Shown here in pieces: positions 1 to 8,777 of a DNA stretch of 32,823 nt. Position numbers and translations under genes: made by a program. The notes beneath the pieces were generated by a model. It did not search any database and was not told where the DNA came from. It was given only the letters and a program-made list of their open reading frames with translations. How positions within the stretch are numbered: position 1 is the first letter of the stretch; each line of letters opens with the position of its first letter. This DNA is from Pararcticibacter amylolyticus (GTDB taxonomy: Bacteria; Bacteroidota; Bacteroidia; Sphingobacteriales; Sphingobacteriaceae): NCBI RefSeq assembly GCF_003130405.1, contig NZ_QEAS01000003.1, positions 231,666 through 264,488 of the forward strand. The letters are read 5' to 3'.

Positions 1-42
1 CTCAAACAAAGCATTTCTGTCAAAATGTCAATCCCTCCCCTT

Positions 43-58
43 TTGGAACAGCCCTTGA
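43..58 (+). promoter_or_regulatory. sigma54-like -24/-12 promoter of htpG
   Basis: TTGGAACAGCCCTTGA has GG and GA separated by exactly 10 bases, the spacing of the sigma54 -24 (GG) and -12 (GC) elements; the -12 element is GA rather than GC. It lies 39 bases before the htpG ATG, which leaves a leader of about 25-30 bases. Just upstream is a TGTCA-AAA-TGTCA direct repeat (18-30) that could bind a regulator. The spacing match is seen directly; use by RpoN is inference. Confidence 0.45.
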
Positions 59-97
59 TACAAGCAGCAAAAAAGAAAGCAAAAATTTCAAAATATT

Positions 98-1981
98 ATG
101 CAAGAAAAAGGAACTATTTCGATTCATACCGAAAACATTTTCCCCATCATTAAGAAGTTTTTATACTCAGACAATGAGATATTCCTGAGAGAACTTGTGT
201 CTAATGCAGTCGACGCCACCCAAAAGATTAAACGCCTTTCTTCCCTCGGGCAGTACGAAGGCGAACTGGGTGACCTGAGAGTTGAAATTGCTTTTAATGA
301 AGAAGCAAAGACCATCACCATTTCCGACCGTGGAATTGGTATGACAGCAGAAGAGATAAAGAAGTATATCAACCAGATTGCGTTTTCGGGGGCTACTGAA
401 TTTGTCGAAAAATTTAAGGAAGCAAAAGACGCAAATGAACTGATCGGAAAATTTGGTTTAGGCTTTTATTCAGCCTTCATGGTTGCCGACAAAGTGGAGA
501 TTCAAACCCTCTCGTACCAGGACGGAGCAGAACCAGCAAGATGGATTTGCGACGGCAGTACAGAATTTGAAATAACCGAAGGATCAAGGACAGAACGAGG
601 AACAGACATCACCCTCTATATCAACAGCGAATCGGAAGAATTCCTGAGCAAATATAAATTGCAGGAAATTCTCGACAAATATTGTCGTTTCCTTCCGGTG
701 CCTATTAAGTTTGGAACAAAAACAGAGTCAGAGCCGGATGGAGAAGACGAAGAAGGAAAGCCTAAGTACAAATCGGTAGAGACAGACAACATTATAAACA
801 ATACCTCCCCGATATGGACAAAAGCTCCTGCAGATCTGAAAGATGAAGATTATCTCGCTTTCTATAAAGAGCTATATCCTTTCTCCGAAGATCCATTATT
901 CTGGATCCACCTGAATGTTGATTATCCCTTCAACTTAACCGGAGTACTGTACTTCCCGAAAGTGAAGAACGATTTTGATCTTCAGCGAAATAAGATCAAA
1001 CTATTTTCCCGTCAGGTGTTCATTACAGATGAGGTAAAAGACATTGTACCTGAATTCCTGATGCTGCTCCACGGTGTGATCGATTCTCCCGACATACCGC
1101 TCAATGTATCCAGAAGTTTTCTTCAGGCCGACAGCAACGTTAAAAAGATCAATAGCTATATCACTAAAAAAGTGGCAGATAAGCTATCCGAGCTCTTTAA
1201 GAAAGACAGGAAAGAATTTGAGCAGAAATGGCAGGATATCGGAATCTTTGTAAAATACGGAATGATCAGCGAAGACAAGTTCTATGAAAAAGCAAAGGAC
1301 TATGCCCTTCTGGTCAACACCAAAAATGAACTATATACCTTTAATGAATACCAGGAAAAAGTAAAGTCGCTTCAAACAGATAAAAACGACCAGGTAGTAT
1401 ATCTGTACAGCAATGACGCTGCAAAGCAGGATGCATTCATCCAGTCGGCCAATAATAAAGGCTATGATGTTCTCCTGTTAAACTCTCCGATTGATAGTCA
1501 TTTCATCAGTCACCTCGAACAAAAGCTTGAGAAAACCTCTCTCAAACGTGTGGATTCTGATGTTGTCGACAAACTGATTGTCAAAGAAGATAATCCGGCC
1601 CATGTTTTAACAGAAGAACAAACCACCCAGGTAAAAGGATTATTTGAGAAAGCCATCAGCAAGCCAAACATGAAAGTCGAAGTTGAAAGCCTTAGTCCGG
1701 ATGAACTCCCGGTTCATGTTACCATGGACGAGTTTATGCGCCGGATGAAAGACATGGCTCAAATGGGCGGAGGCATGGGTTTCTATGGTTCTCTTCCCGA
1801 CAACTACAAGGTAGCTGTAAACGGTAACCACCCGCTGATAAGCCGGATTGTCAACACTGAAGACGAAGAAGAAAAGAGCAAACTGGCAAAGCAAGCCTTC
1901 GACCTGGCACTCCTTTCACAGGGAATGCTTACAGGCTCTGACCTCACCGAGTTTGTTAAACGCAGTGTGCAAATGATATAA
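98..1981 (+). CDS. htpG: Molecular chaperone HtpG (Hsp90)
   Basis: Cytosolic ATP-dependent Hsp90 chaperone, 627 residues, full length for the bacterial family. The N-terminal GHKL ATPase domain is intact: the Mg-binding Asn is N36 in RELVSNAVDA, D77 lies in SDRGIGM, and the lid loop GKFGLGFYS is at 117-125. The middle domain follows (about 230-500; conserved LNVSRSFLQ segment), then the C-terminal dimerisation domain (about 500-627), with a Met/Gly-rich stretch (MAQMGGGMGF) typical of Bacteroidota HtpG. The first ATG is used; upstream is A-rich with no strong Shine-Dalgarno, as is usual in this phylum. The gene stands alone, is followed by a strong hairpin and converges with the porin gene. 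Regulation is probably by the sigma54-like element upstream. Confidence 0.97.
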   Translation: MQEKGTISIHTENIFPIIKKFLYSDNEIFLRELVSNAVDATQKIKRLSSLGQYEGELGDLRVEIAFNEEAKTITISDRGIGMTAEEIKKYINQIAFSGATEFVEKFKEAKDANELIGKFGLGFYSAFMVADKVEIQTLSYQDGAEPARWICDGSTEFEITEGSRTERGTDITLYINSESEEFLSKYKLQEILDKYCRFLPVPIKFGTKTESEPDGEDEEGKPKYKSVETDNIINNTSPIWTKAPADLKDEDYLAFYKELYPFSEDPLFWIHLNVDYPFNLTGVLYFPKVKNDFDLQRNKIKLFSRQVFITDEVKDIVPEFLMLLHGVIDSPDIPLNVSRSFLQADSNVKKINSYITKKVADKLSELFKKDRKEFEQKWQDIGIFVKYGMISEDKFYEKAKDYALLVNTKNELYTFNEYQEKVKSLQTDKNDQVVYLYSNDAAKQDAFIQSANNKGYDVLLLNSPIDSHFISHLEQKLEKTSLKRVDSDVVDKLIVKEDNPAHVLTEEQTTQVKGLFEKAISKPNMKVEVESLSPDELPVHVTMDEFMRRMKDMAQMGGGMGFYGSLPDNYKVAVNGNHPLISRIVNTEDEEEKSKLAKQAFDLALLSQGMLTGSDLTEFVKRSVQMI

Positions 1982-2028
1982 GCGGGCTTTTGGCTATAGA
2001 CTATTAGCAGTCAGCCCAAAACAAAGTA

Positions 2029-2064
2029 AAAGGGGGCTCAGTTAAGCTGAAGCCCCCTTTTTAT
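2029..2064. terminator. Terminator between htpG and porin
   Basis: A G-rich arm (AAAGGGGGCT) and its complement (AGCCCCCTTTTT) enclose an inner CAG/CTG pairing, giving a long stem followed by a T-run on the plus strand. The matching A-run on the left lets it work on the minus strand too, so it can serve both convergent genes. Confidence 0.85.
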
Positions 2065-2109
2065 TCTGAGTCTATAACGAAACACCATCTCCCAATAGCC
2101 AACAACTAA

Positions 2110-3264
2110 TTAAAACCTTACCTGTAACTGCACAACTCCCGTGTTGTGAGAATATTGAGCCGTATTAGCAATGTCATGCTTAAACATATCGATCATACAG
2201 CCAACTTCAATCCGTGCATAATAATCGTCGGCAAATTCAAAGCTTACCATCGGCGTAACAGTCTGCCTCAGATTATCATTCACTTTGTAATTTTCCTGGA
2301 GATATTCATACCTTGAAGAAAACTCAATAGAACGAAGTCTGGGCATATTGCATTCGTATCTGAAATTAGGGAACACATAGAATCCCCGGTTGTAATAATC
2401 GCCGACAGCGCGTTTTTCAGCTGCCGGAGCAGCGGCAAATTCAGCAAAGTTGGTACCCTCTTTATATTCGCTTATCAATTCAAACTTAAAACACTTGGCA
2501 AGCGGCATAATCGCTGAAATATCGCCTCCCCACGCATGTCCTTTCTGATCTGTCCAGCTTCCCTGTGCTGCGTTAATTCCGATTCTCACGTTCTTTGCAA
2601 GATCAGCTTCCAGACGTCCGTAGTAGTTCTTTCTGTCATCATTATCAAGGGGCTGGTTGCGGTTATTTCCGTTATAAGCACCTGCATAATAGTGAAAAGG
2701 AAGTTTACCGTCCGTATTCAGATCCCCATAAACAGCAACGCCAATCTGGAAACTTTGCCATCCGCTGTTACTAAACAAGTTATACTGATTCGAATAATCG
2801 AGTGATTTAATAATATCTGCAGGGAGCATGTCCTCAGGCCCGAAGAAAGGCCGGAACTGGCCGGCCATTATATTAAAAGACTTACTTTTATGATACCTGA
2901 TGAATGCATTCTCTAAAACCCGGTTCGTAGTATTTCCGGAAAACTCAGCGAGATTGATAAGAACAGCTGCATCAAAATGATCATTGATAGTCGCCCTCGT
3001 GTTAACCCTTACTCTCCTCATGAGGAAGCTGTTGGTGTTGTGCGAGATGCTGGTGTTATCGTCATCGAAATGCACACCATTTATATTCACATTATCCGTC
3101 AGCGAGTAAACATACCGGGTTTGCATCAACCCGTTGATTGCCACACTCCTCTTAAACGCAGAGTAATTCATAATGGTAGTGTCTGAAGAAAGCTTTTCCG
3201 ATGCTTGAATAATCCCTGTAAACAATGACAGCAACAACAGGGAAACACCAATTTTATATTTCAT
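2110..3264 (-). CDS. O/P-type (phosphate-selective) outer membrane porin
   Basis: Predicted beta-barrel porin of the O/P family, outer membrane, 384 residues from the chosen start. An upstream in-frame start at 3288 exists, but the ATG at 3264 directly begins a standard signal peptide (MKYKIGV, then a Leu-rich core, cleavage near IIQASE), so it is preferred. The body alternates short amphipathic strands. A conserved O/P-porin stretch is present (AGQFRPFFGPEDMLPADI). The chain ends VVQLQVRF with a terminal Phe, the usual signal for barrel assembly. Substrate specificity (phosphate or pyrophosphate) is a family label, not shown by the sequence. No Pho-type genes lie nearby; it stands alone, convergent with htpG. 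Confidence 0.85.
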   Translation of the reverse strand: MKYKIGVSLLLLSLFTGIIQASEKLSSDTTIMNYSAFKRSVAINGLMQTRYVYSLTDNVNINGVHFDDDNTSISHNTNSFLMRRVRVNTRATINDHFDAAVLINLAEFSGNTTNRVLENAFIRYHKSKSFNIMAGQFRPFFGPEDMLPADIIKSLDYSNQYNLFSNSGWQSFQIGVAVYGDLNTDGKLPFHYYAGAYNGNNRNQPLDNDDRKNYYGRLEADLAKNVRIGINAAQGSWTDQKGHAWGGDISAIMPLAKCFKFELISEYKEGTNFAEFAAAPAAEKRAVGDYYNRGFYVFPNFRYECNMPRLRSIEFSSRYEYLQENYKVNDNLRQTVTPMVSFEFADDYYARIEVGCMIDMFKHDIANTAQYSHNTGVVQLQVRF

Positions 3265-3486
3265 TAACAGTAATTTATTACGCCGCAATAATAGGCTATT
3301 AATGATAAAGTAAATATGATGTTTGTCACATCGTGACTGTGATATTCATTAAAGACTTTATATCACAGCCCGTTTGGTGATGTAGAATATTGCGAGATTG
3401 ACCATTCCAACCCTTCATCTTTCAATACATCAATTGGTGTTGTCCAATAAAGCAATAATGAAAGCAGAATGTTTGCCCCGGTTTCC

Positions 3487-3834
3487 TTATCTGTTCAGTT
3501 CCAGTCCTATTGCCCTGGCAACGAGAGTCATTTTGTGAAGCCAGAATTTAAGCAAATGCTCTTTTCCCTTTGTATATCTTACGGTGATCAGATATTCTTC
3601 AGGCTTTGATTCTGAAGACTCTTCTGCAAAGTTGAATGGTAAATTATAATCAAGATGCTTCCCGAAATTATATTCCAGCGCAACTGATGCTGCTTTTATA
3701 TTACCCGACGTCCATTCTTCCTCTTCGTAAAGCTCCAATACTTCCCTGCCCGTACACTCAAGCAATACCGCCAGATCTTCCGCTGAATACCCCTGCGCGT
3801 GAGCCACTCCTTTTACAATTTTACCAAAATGCAT
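3487..3834 (-). CDS. Small HTH-like (XRE-type) protein
   Basis: A 115-residue soluble protein. The first 60 residues look like a Cro/XRE-type helix-turn-helix fold: a helix (GKIVKGVAHAQGYSAEDLA), a turn, a recognition-like helix around TGREVLELYEEE, and a further helix (GNIKAASVALEYNFGKHL). The C-terminal half ends in an amphipathic segment (KGKEHLLKFWLHKMTLVARA). Similar short DNA-binding-like proteins are common in Bacteroidota, but the recognition helix is acidic (ELYEEEEW), so DNA binding is uncertain. It lies upstream of nothing on its own strand; the partner-switching operon ends 117 bases away in the same direction. Function unknown. Confidence 0.7.
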   Translation of the reverse strand: MHFGKIVKGVAHAQGYSAEDLAVLLECTGREVLELYEEEEWTSGNIKAASVALEYNFGKHLDYNLPFNFAEESSESKPEEYLITVRYTKGKEHLLKFWLHKMTLVARAIGLELNR

Positions 3835-3951
3835 TGTTCTAAAACTCAGATGTGTATTAACGATATAAGATCATCAATACACGATTATTAAAAAACCCTT
3901 TTCTATAAAAACTAATATAGCAAAAATTTTCTAACAATAAAAGCAACGCTT

Positions 3952-4488
3952 TCAGTTTTTTAACTCTATCTGAGCTGTAAAAACATTCAATTTACTTTCA
4001 AGGTTGTAATCAAATGTAAAGGTTGCCGATACTTTTGACAGAATTAAAAAGCCATAATGGTCAAGCATCGCCGAAGAAGGGTCAATTACATCGATAGGAC
4101 GCTCCTCTACATCGAAAAACAGGGAAACTGGCGATTTTACAGTCGCATATACCGAGTTAAAATCGTCCTGGCAAATTAAAATCCTGTCACCTGTCCGTTC
4201 AGGAGCCAGGGGCCACGATTCTATTTCTCCGGGTAAAAAAGGAGCACCTGAATCTGATTTCCTTATGACAATATCTGTAAGGCTAAAAATAATTTCTATA
4301 GTGCTGTTTTCGCACGCAGAATGCTTGATGCCATTTGTAAGCAACTCAATAAGAGCATGTTTACAACAGCTTATTATATCCTCCTGAATATGGGGATGAT
4401 AGTAATTCCGGATTGACTGAATAATTTCATCAAGTAAAACTGTTAAGGATTGGATCCGGTTGTCAAAGAGATATTTATTCGTCACCAC
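3952..4488 (-). CDS. RsbW-like ATP-binding (HATPase) serine kinase
   Basis: 178 residues with a GHKL ATPase fold as in RsbW/SpoIIAB anti-sigma kinases. The N-box is ELLTNGIKHS (E48, N52, H56) and the G1 box is DSGAPF (79-84). There is no histidine-kinase dimerisation domain, so it should phosphorylate the STAS protein encoded just upstream or bind an output target. It is longer than a typical RsbW (about 140-150) because of a C-terminal extension of beta-rich sequence from about 110. It starts with GTG two bases after the STAS stop codon, so it is the last gene of the operon and probably translationally coupled. Bacteroidota lack sigmaB, so the protein it controls is not evident. Confidence 0.8.
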   Translation of the reverse strand: MVTNKYLFDNRIQSLTVLLDEIIQSIRNYYHPHIQEDIISCCKHALIELLTNGIKHSACENSTIEIIFSLTDIVIRKSDSGAPFLPGEIESWPLAPERTGDRILICQDDFNSVYATVKSPVSLFFDVEERPIDVIDPSSAMLDHYGFLILSKVSATFTFDYNLESKLNVFTAQIELKN

Positions 4489-4490
4489 AC

Positions 4491-4850
4491 TTATGATTGG
4501 CCTCCGCTGTTTCTGCCGAAACTACCTGTAAACGACTCAGGCAGATCAGGAAAGATCATTAACACTTTATCCATTCTCACCAATCTGAACAAATGCTCAA
4601 TATGTTTATTTAAGCGTGCTACCGCTATGTCACCCTTGTGTTTCATTGCTTCTTTAAGCGCCGATACCAGGGCAGCCAGAAAAGTACTGTCAACATAGTC
4701 AACCTGCTTGAAGTCGACAATTATAAATATATGTCCCTTCTCGATGGTAGCAGAGACAGCGTTCTTTAATGAATCAGCCAGTTCAAGATTAGCTTCACTC
4801 TTACCAATTTTCAGAACACAATAATTTTCGTGTTTATATATTTCAATCAT
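4491..4850 (-). CDS. STAS-domain anti-sigma antagonist (RsbV-like)
   Basis: A 119-residue single STAS domain, the expected size. The phospho-acceptor motif is VDYVDSTFLAAL, with S55 in the position of the regulated Ser of SpoIIAA (DS-S/T). In the partner-switching model the unphosphorylated protein binds the HATPase kinase and frees that kinase's target; the kinase phosphorylates it and the PP2C phosphatase reactivates it. Its ATG overlaps the stop of the phosphatase gene (ATGA, 4847-4850), which argues for tight co-translation. The last 20 residues are Gly/Ser-rich and look disordered. Confidence 0.88.
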   Translation of the reverse strand: MIEIYKHENYCVLKIGKSEANLELADSLKNAVSATIEKGHIFIIVDFKQVDYVDSTFLAALVSALKEAMKHKGDIAVARLNKHIEHLFRLVRMDKVLMIFPDLPESFTGSFGRNSGGQS

Positions 4851-6013
4851 AACAAAGCATTTTCTGATAAGGATTTTCTTTCTAAAAACAGGAGGCTTTG
4901 ATCATCCAGGCTTATTTCCGATTGTTCACCTTCTCCAAAAGTCTTTTTCCTGATCAATTCGAAGGTATCCATCCGGCCCATCAATGGTAAAATCCCCCCG
5001 ACAAAGCCTTTATAGTCTGTTACTGTCCCTCCGTCTTCCCTGTAGTCGATCATACCGTCAGATACAATAATCAACTGGTCACCCGGGGAGAGGTCCAGGA
5101 TCTGCTCGTCATACAAGCCATCGGGCATAATTCCTAGCATCAGCCCCGACGACCGGATCTCCGTCACCGTTCCCAAATCCCGCTTGTAAAGAATAAGAGG
5201 AAGGTCTCCTGCCCCGGTATAGTGGATATTGCCGCTTTTGGGTTCTATCATTAATAATGAAAGCGTTGACAATACATCCTTTAACACCGGATCCATATTT
5301 ACAACCCGATTGATCTTGTGAACAATACTGGCCGTTGAAATATCCCCTTCAGACACACACAGGCGGATCGCAGAGCGGATATAACTCAGGTAATTGAACG
5401 AAAAGAACCAGGCCCCCCATTTCTTACCCATTACATCTCCAAGGATAATAAATGTGTACCCGTCCTCTGTAACCGGAAAATCAATAAAATCCCCGCCGGG
5501 ATAGTTCTGGTAAGTGTGATAGAGAAAATCCAGCTTGAACAGTTCGTTTTCCGGAGTTGATTCCGGAACAGAACGGAGGTTCAATGCCCGGGCAGCTGCT
5601 CCAAGCTCATATATTGATTGCTCATGCTGTTTCCTGATCGTGTCCAGTATATTTACAATTTTAGACACAACCAGCGGAATCGGCGTATTCTTATCAATGT
5701 AATCAATAGCCTGCATATCCAGGCCTTTCTTCATCAGCTCGGTGTCCGAAAAAGAGGTAAAGAACAGGAATGGAATATCTTTCAAGCGTTTATCTGCCAT
5801 CAGGATCTGGCGAAACTCAAACCCATCTTTCTCCGGCATACTATAATCAGACAGGATGATGTCAGGCTTTTCTTTCTCCAGGATCTTAAGAGCCATGTCA
5901 ACTGAGTCCGCTTTGAGGCATTGAAACCCCTTTCTAAATAAAATTTTGCAGATCAGCGTGATAATGATTCGGTCATCATCTACTAGCAGTATCTTTTTAT
6001 GGCTATCGGGCAT
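4847..6013 (-). CDS. Response regulator with SpoIIE-type PP2C phosphatase (RsbU-like)
   Basis: 388 residues. REC domain at 7-125: acidic pocket D12-D14, phospho-acceptor D56 (SDYSMPEKDG), switch T86, K108 (IDK). A short helical linker (125-155) leads into a SpoIIE/PP2C-type Ser/Thr phosphatase domain (about 160-388), with metal-binding Asp motifs GGDFIDF (D175), LGDVMG (D193) and SDGMID. Phosphorylation of the REC domain by an unlinked histidine kinase should tune dephosphorylation of the STAS partner. The gene is second in the operon, four bases after the membrane-protein gene, and overlaps the STAS gene by four bases. Confidence 0.92.
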   Translation of the reverse strand: MPDSHKKILLVDDDRIIITLICKILFRKGFQCLKADSVDMALKILEKEKPDIILSDYSMPEKDGFEFRQILMADKRLKDIPFLFFTSFSDTELMKKGLDMQAIDYIDKNTPIPLVVSKIVNILDTIRKQHEQSIYELGAAARALNLRSVPESTPENELFKLDFLYHTYQNYPGGDFIDFPVTEDGYTFIILGDVMGKKWGAWFFSFNYLSYIRSAIRLCVSEGDISTASIVHKINRVVNMDPVLKDVLSTLSLLMIEPKSGNIHYTGAGDLPLILYKRDLGTVTEIRSSGLMLGIMPDGLYDEQILDLSPGDQLIIVSDGMIDYREDGGTVTDYKGFVGGILPLMGRMDTFELIRKKTFGEGEQSEISLDDQSLLFLERKSLSENALL

Positions 6014-6017
6014 GTCG

Positions 6018-6557
6018 CTACCGCCTGTTTAATTTAGTAATGGATGTGAATAACAAATAAACTCCGGTAAATATAATCAATAAAGAGATCAAGTCCATTA
6101 AAGTCACACCGTCATCCGGGGTAAAATAAAAAACGGTAAACATTTCAAAATAAGGAGGTGCCGGCATGATGATCATCGCAAAACCCAAAGCAACGAGAAT
6201 AACAGCGATGATGAACTGAGATATATACGCCCATTTCTCTGTCCCGGCATAACTGCGTGTATTATTGCTGTCCAGCTTATACCGTGTTAATAAGACTTCG
6301 AGGTCATCGGCCATTTCAAGTCTCGAAACATTTTGATTATCCAGCCTTTTAAACTCCTCAAGCTCTGTGTCAGTGAGACGGTTGCTGTCAAAAGCCTGGT
6401 TTAGCTTATCCTGCAACCGCGAAACCGTGTTGCTGTCAAGATCGCTTTCTTCCAGCATAGAAATCAGTTCATCAAGTTTCTTCTCCAGCGAAATTGCTTT
6501 ATCATTAAGCTCCTGGAACTTAGACACCTCTTCTTCTATGCTTTTTCTTTTTTTCAA
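6018..6557 (-). CDS. Membrane-anchored coiled-coil protein of the partner-switching operon
   Basis: 179 residues, no family recognised. Residues 1-95 are highly charged with heptad-like Leu/Ile spacing and should form a cytoplasmic coiled coil. Two membrane helices follow (about 111-131 and 152-171), joined by a short Pro/aromatic loop (MPAPPYFEMF to TPDDG), and the chain ends in a basic tail, so N and C termini are both probably cytoplasmic. The start is a TTG at 6557; no in-frame ATG lies between it and the upstream stop. It is the first gene of the operon, so a role as membrane scaffold or signal input for the phosphatase is inferred from position only. Confidence 0.7.
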   Translation of the reverse strand: MKKRKSIEEEVSKFQELNDKAISLEKKLDELISMLEESDLDSNTVSRLQDKLNQAFDSNRLTDTELEEFKRLDNQNVSRLEMADDLEVLLTRYKLDSNNTRSYAGTEKWAYISQFIIAVILVALGFAMIIMPAPPYFEMFTVFYFTPDDGVTLMDLISLLIIFTGVYLLFTSITKLNRR

Positions 6558-6603
6558 AGCCTGATTATATATTGTATATTCAAACGCATTTCATGTCAGC
6601 TAA

Positions 6604-7527
6604 ATGAGAAAAGTATCTGTCATAACGGTCAATTTCAATCAGCCTTCTGTCACAGAAGCCTTATTGGACTCGGTGATTAGCGACAGCTATTTCAGGCGCA
6701 TGGAAGTGATCGTGACCGATAATGGCAGCAAAAATTCCCCCATTAACCTATGGAATGCTAAGTATCCAAATATAACGTTTATTCACTCCGAACAAAACCT
6801 TGGCTTTGCCGGGGGCAACAATCTTGCGATACAGGCGGCAAAGGGAGAATATCTCTTCCTGGTAAATAATGACACGGAGTTCACTCCGGGTCTCGTCGAA
6901 CAGTTGGTAAGCACATTGGACGCCAATCCCGGAGTTGGAATTATTTCACCCAAAATACGGTTCTTCCATCAGCCGGATATGATACAGTATGCGGGATTTA
7001 CCCCAATGAATTACAGCACGTGCAGGAATAAGTGTATAGGTGAGTTCGAGAAAGACAGCGGGCAGTACGACCATACCACCGGCCCTACCGGTTACATTCA
7101 TGGCGCAGCAATGATGGTCAGGCGCGAAGCACTGGACAAAGCCGGACTCATGTCAGAGAACTTCTTCCTTTATTACGAAGAGATAGACTGGTGCGAACGT
7201 ATCAAAAGAGCAGGATTCGGAGTGTGGGTAGATCCGGCTGCACTCATTTATCACAAAGAGTCGGTATCAGTAGGTAAAACGAGCCCCCTTAAAGAATATT
7301 TTATGAACAGGAACCGCATACTCTTTATCAGAAGAAACGCACCGTTCTTTTCAAAGATCTTGTTTTCCCTGCATTTTTCACTCCTGGTAGTACCCCGAAA
7401 CATTCTGACATACCTTGCCAGGAAAAGGCCGGTGCTCACTATCTATCTCTTTAAAGCAATCTGGTGGAACCTCACCCACAGTAAAAACAGCCAGGATACA
7501 GGTTATCCACTCAACAAAATAACATGA
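6604..7527 (+). CDS. Family 2 glycosyltransferase, rhamnosyltransferase-like
   Basis: 307-residue GT-A fold transferase. N-terminal nucleotide-sugar half: VSVITVNFNQ start, TDNGS (D39) and the metal-binding acidic motif LVNNDTEF (D90-T-E). The acceptor half has YIHGAAMMVRREAL and FLYYEEIDWCERI, the signature of WbbL/rhamnosyltransferase-type GT2 enzymes that extend polysaccharide chains. The C-terminal 60 residues are hydrophobic/basic and probably peripheral-membrane. The stop overlaps the start of the next glycosyltransferase (ATGA at 7524-7527), so both are made from one message. Likely role: exopolysaccharide, O-antigen or glycan assembly; donor sugar unknown. Confidence 0.88.
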   Translation: MRKVSVITVNFNQPSVTEALLDSVISDSYFRRMEVIVTDNGSKNSPINLWNAKYPNITFIHSEQNLGFAGGNNLAIQAAKGEYLFLVNNDTEFTPGLVEQLVSTLDANPGVGIISPKIRFFHQPDMIQYAGFTPMNYSTCRNKCIGEFEKDSGQYDHTTGPTGYIHGAAMMVRREALDKAGLMSENFFLYYEEIDWCERIKRAGFGVWVDPAALIYHKESVSVGKTSPLKEYFMNRNRILFIRRNAPFFSKILFSLHFSLLVVPRNILTYLARKRPVLTIYLFKAIWWNLTHSKNSQDTGYPLNKIT

Positions 7528-8699
7528 AAATCACTTTCTGGATATCTCTGTTTATTATCATCTACACATTCGTCGGCTATGCCGTCATTTTATACATCCT
7601 CGTTAGGATCCGGCGCCTTGTAAAGGGAAAAAGAAGGCCTGCGGAGGTTCTGCAGAATTTACTTCCATCCTGTACACTTGTAATAGCGGCATACAACGAG
7701 GAAGATTTTATCCGGCAAAAGATCGGAAACACGCTGGAACTTAATTATCCGGAAGACAAGCTCGACATTGTGTTTGTAACCGACGGTTCGACCGACAGAA
7801 CTCCGGATATTATAAAGGAATATCCCCGGATAAAATTACTCCATGAGACGTCCCGAAATGGAAAGATCGCAGCAGTACACCGCGCCGTAGCAAACGTAGA
7901 AACCCAAGTGATCGTTTTTACAGATGCAAATACGTTTTTAAACAGGGAAGCCCTCACCACGATTTGCAGGCACTATTCGGATCCAACCGTAGGCGCCGTT
8001 GCCGGAGAAAAAAGAATTATATCCGGTGATCAGGCCGACGCCAGCGCAGCTGGCGAAGGTTTCTACTGGAAATACGAGTCTGCCCTGAAAAAGTGGGATT
8101 CAGAGTTATATTCCGTAGTTGGAGCGGCCGGCGAACTGTTCAGCGTCAGACGGCATCTTTACTCGCCTGTCAGCCCGAATGCAATCCTGGACGATTTCAT
8201 GATCTCCATGCTGATTGCCTTGAAGGGATATCGCATTGTTTACGAACCTGACGCTTACGCACTCGAAACGGCATCGGAAAATGTCTCAGAAGAACTGAAG
8301 CGAAAAATAAGAATTGCGGCAGGGGGCATACAGTCTATTTTATGGCTGAAGCACCTTTTGAATATTTTCAAATACGGCATCCTCAGCTTTCAGTATATAA
8401 GCCACCGGGTCTTGCGGTGGACGATCACTCCCTTCCTGCTCGTGCTGGTCTTTCTCCTCAACATCCTGATCACCCTTCTTTCACCCGATTTATTATACAT
8501 TGTCCTGCTATCCTTCCAGACTGCGTTTTACACGCTCGCCTTTGCAGGCATGATACTGGAGAAAAAACAACTTCGGGTTAAAGTTCTCTTCATACCCTAT
8601 TATTTCTGCGTAATGAATTATGCAGTAGCGGCCGGTATCTTCCGGTACTTTCGGAAACAACAGAGCGCAGTGTGGGAAAAGGCAAAAAGAAAACTTTAG
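7524..8699 (+). CDS. Membrane-bound family 2 glycosyltransferase
   Basis: 391 residues with the layout of processive-type membrane GT2 enzymes: an N-terminal membrane helix (about 5-28), a cytoplasmic GT-A domain (50-285), then three hydrophobic helices (about 297-317, 322-345 and 350-375). Motifs: VIAAYNEE, VTDGSTDRT (D87), VFTDANTFL (D134), ILDDFMISM (D223, D224) and an RKIRIAAGG segment where QxxRW-type enzymes have their acceptor-site motif; the classic QRRRW is absent. It resembles the N-acetylglucosaminyl/cellulose-synthase-like group. It overlaps the preceding GT2 by four bases. The pair probably assembles a surface polysaccharide, but no polymerase, flippase or export gene lies in the window. 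Confidence 0.87.
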   Translation: MKITFWISLFIIIYTFVGYAVILYILVRIRRLVKGKRRPAEVLQNLLPSCTLVIAAYNEEDFIRQKIGNTLELNYPEDKLDIVFVTDGSTDRTPDIIKEYPRIKLLHETSRNGKIAAVHRAVANVETQVIVFTDANTFLNREALTTICRHYSDPTVGAVAGEKRIISGDQADASAAGEGFYWKYESALKKWDSELYSVVGAAGELFSVRRHLYSPVSPNAILDDFMISMLIALKGYRIVYEPDAYALETASENVSEELKRKIRIAAGGIQSILWLKHLLNIFKYGILSFQYISHRVLRWTITPFLLVLVFLLNILITLLSPDLLYIVLLSFQTAFYTLAFAGMILEKKQLRVKVLFIPYYFCVMNYAVAAGIFRYFRKQQSAVWEKAKRKL

Positions 8700-8777
8700 C
8701 TCAGACGAGATAGACTGCTGACATAAGGGTGTCAATCTGCTGTATTTTCTTTGCAGGACAAACCAAACAAAAACACC

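Noticed and set aside
3370-3495. Minus-strand 43-codon frame (ends QYSTSPNGL) downstream of the XRE-like gene
   Set aside because: It looks somewhat protein-like (YWTTPIDVLKDEGLEW) but has no start, no family match I can name, and is short enough to be chance.
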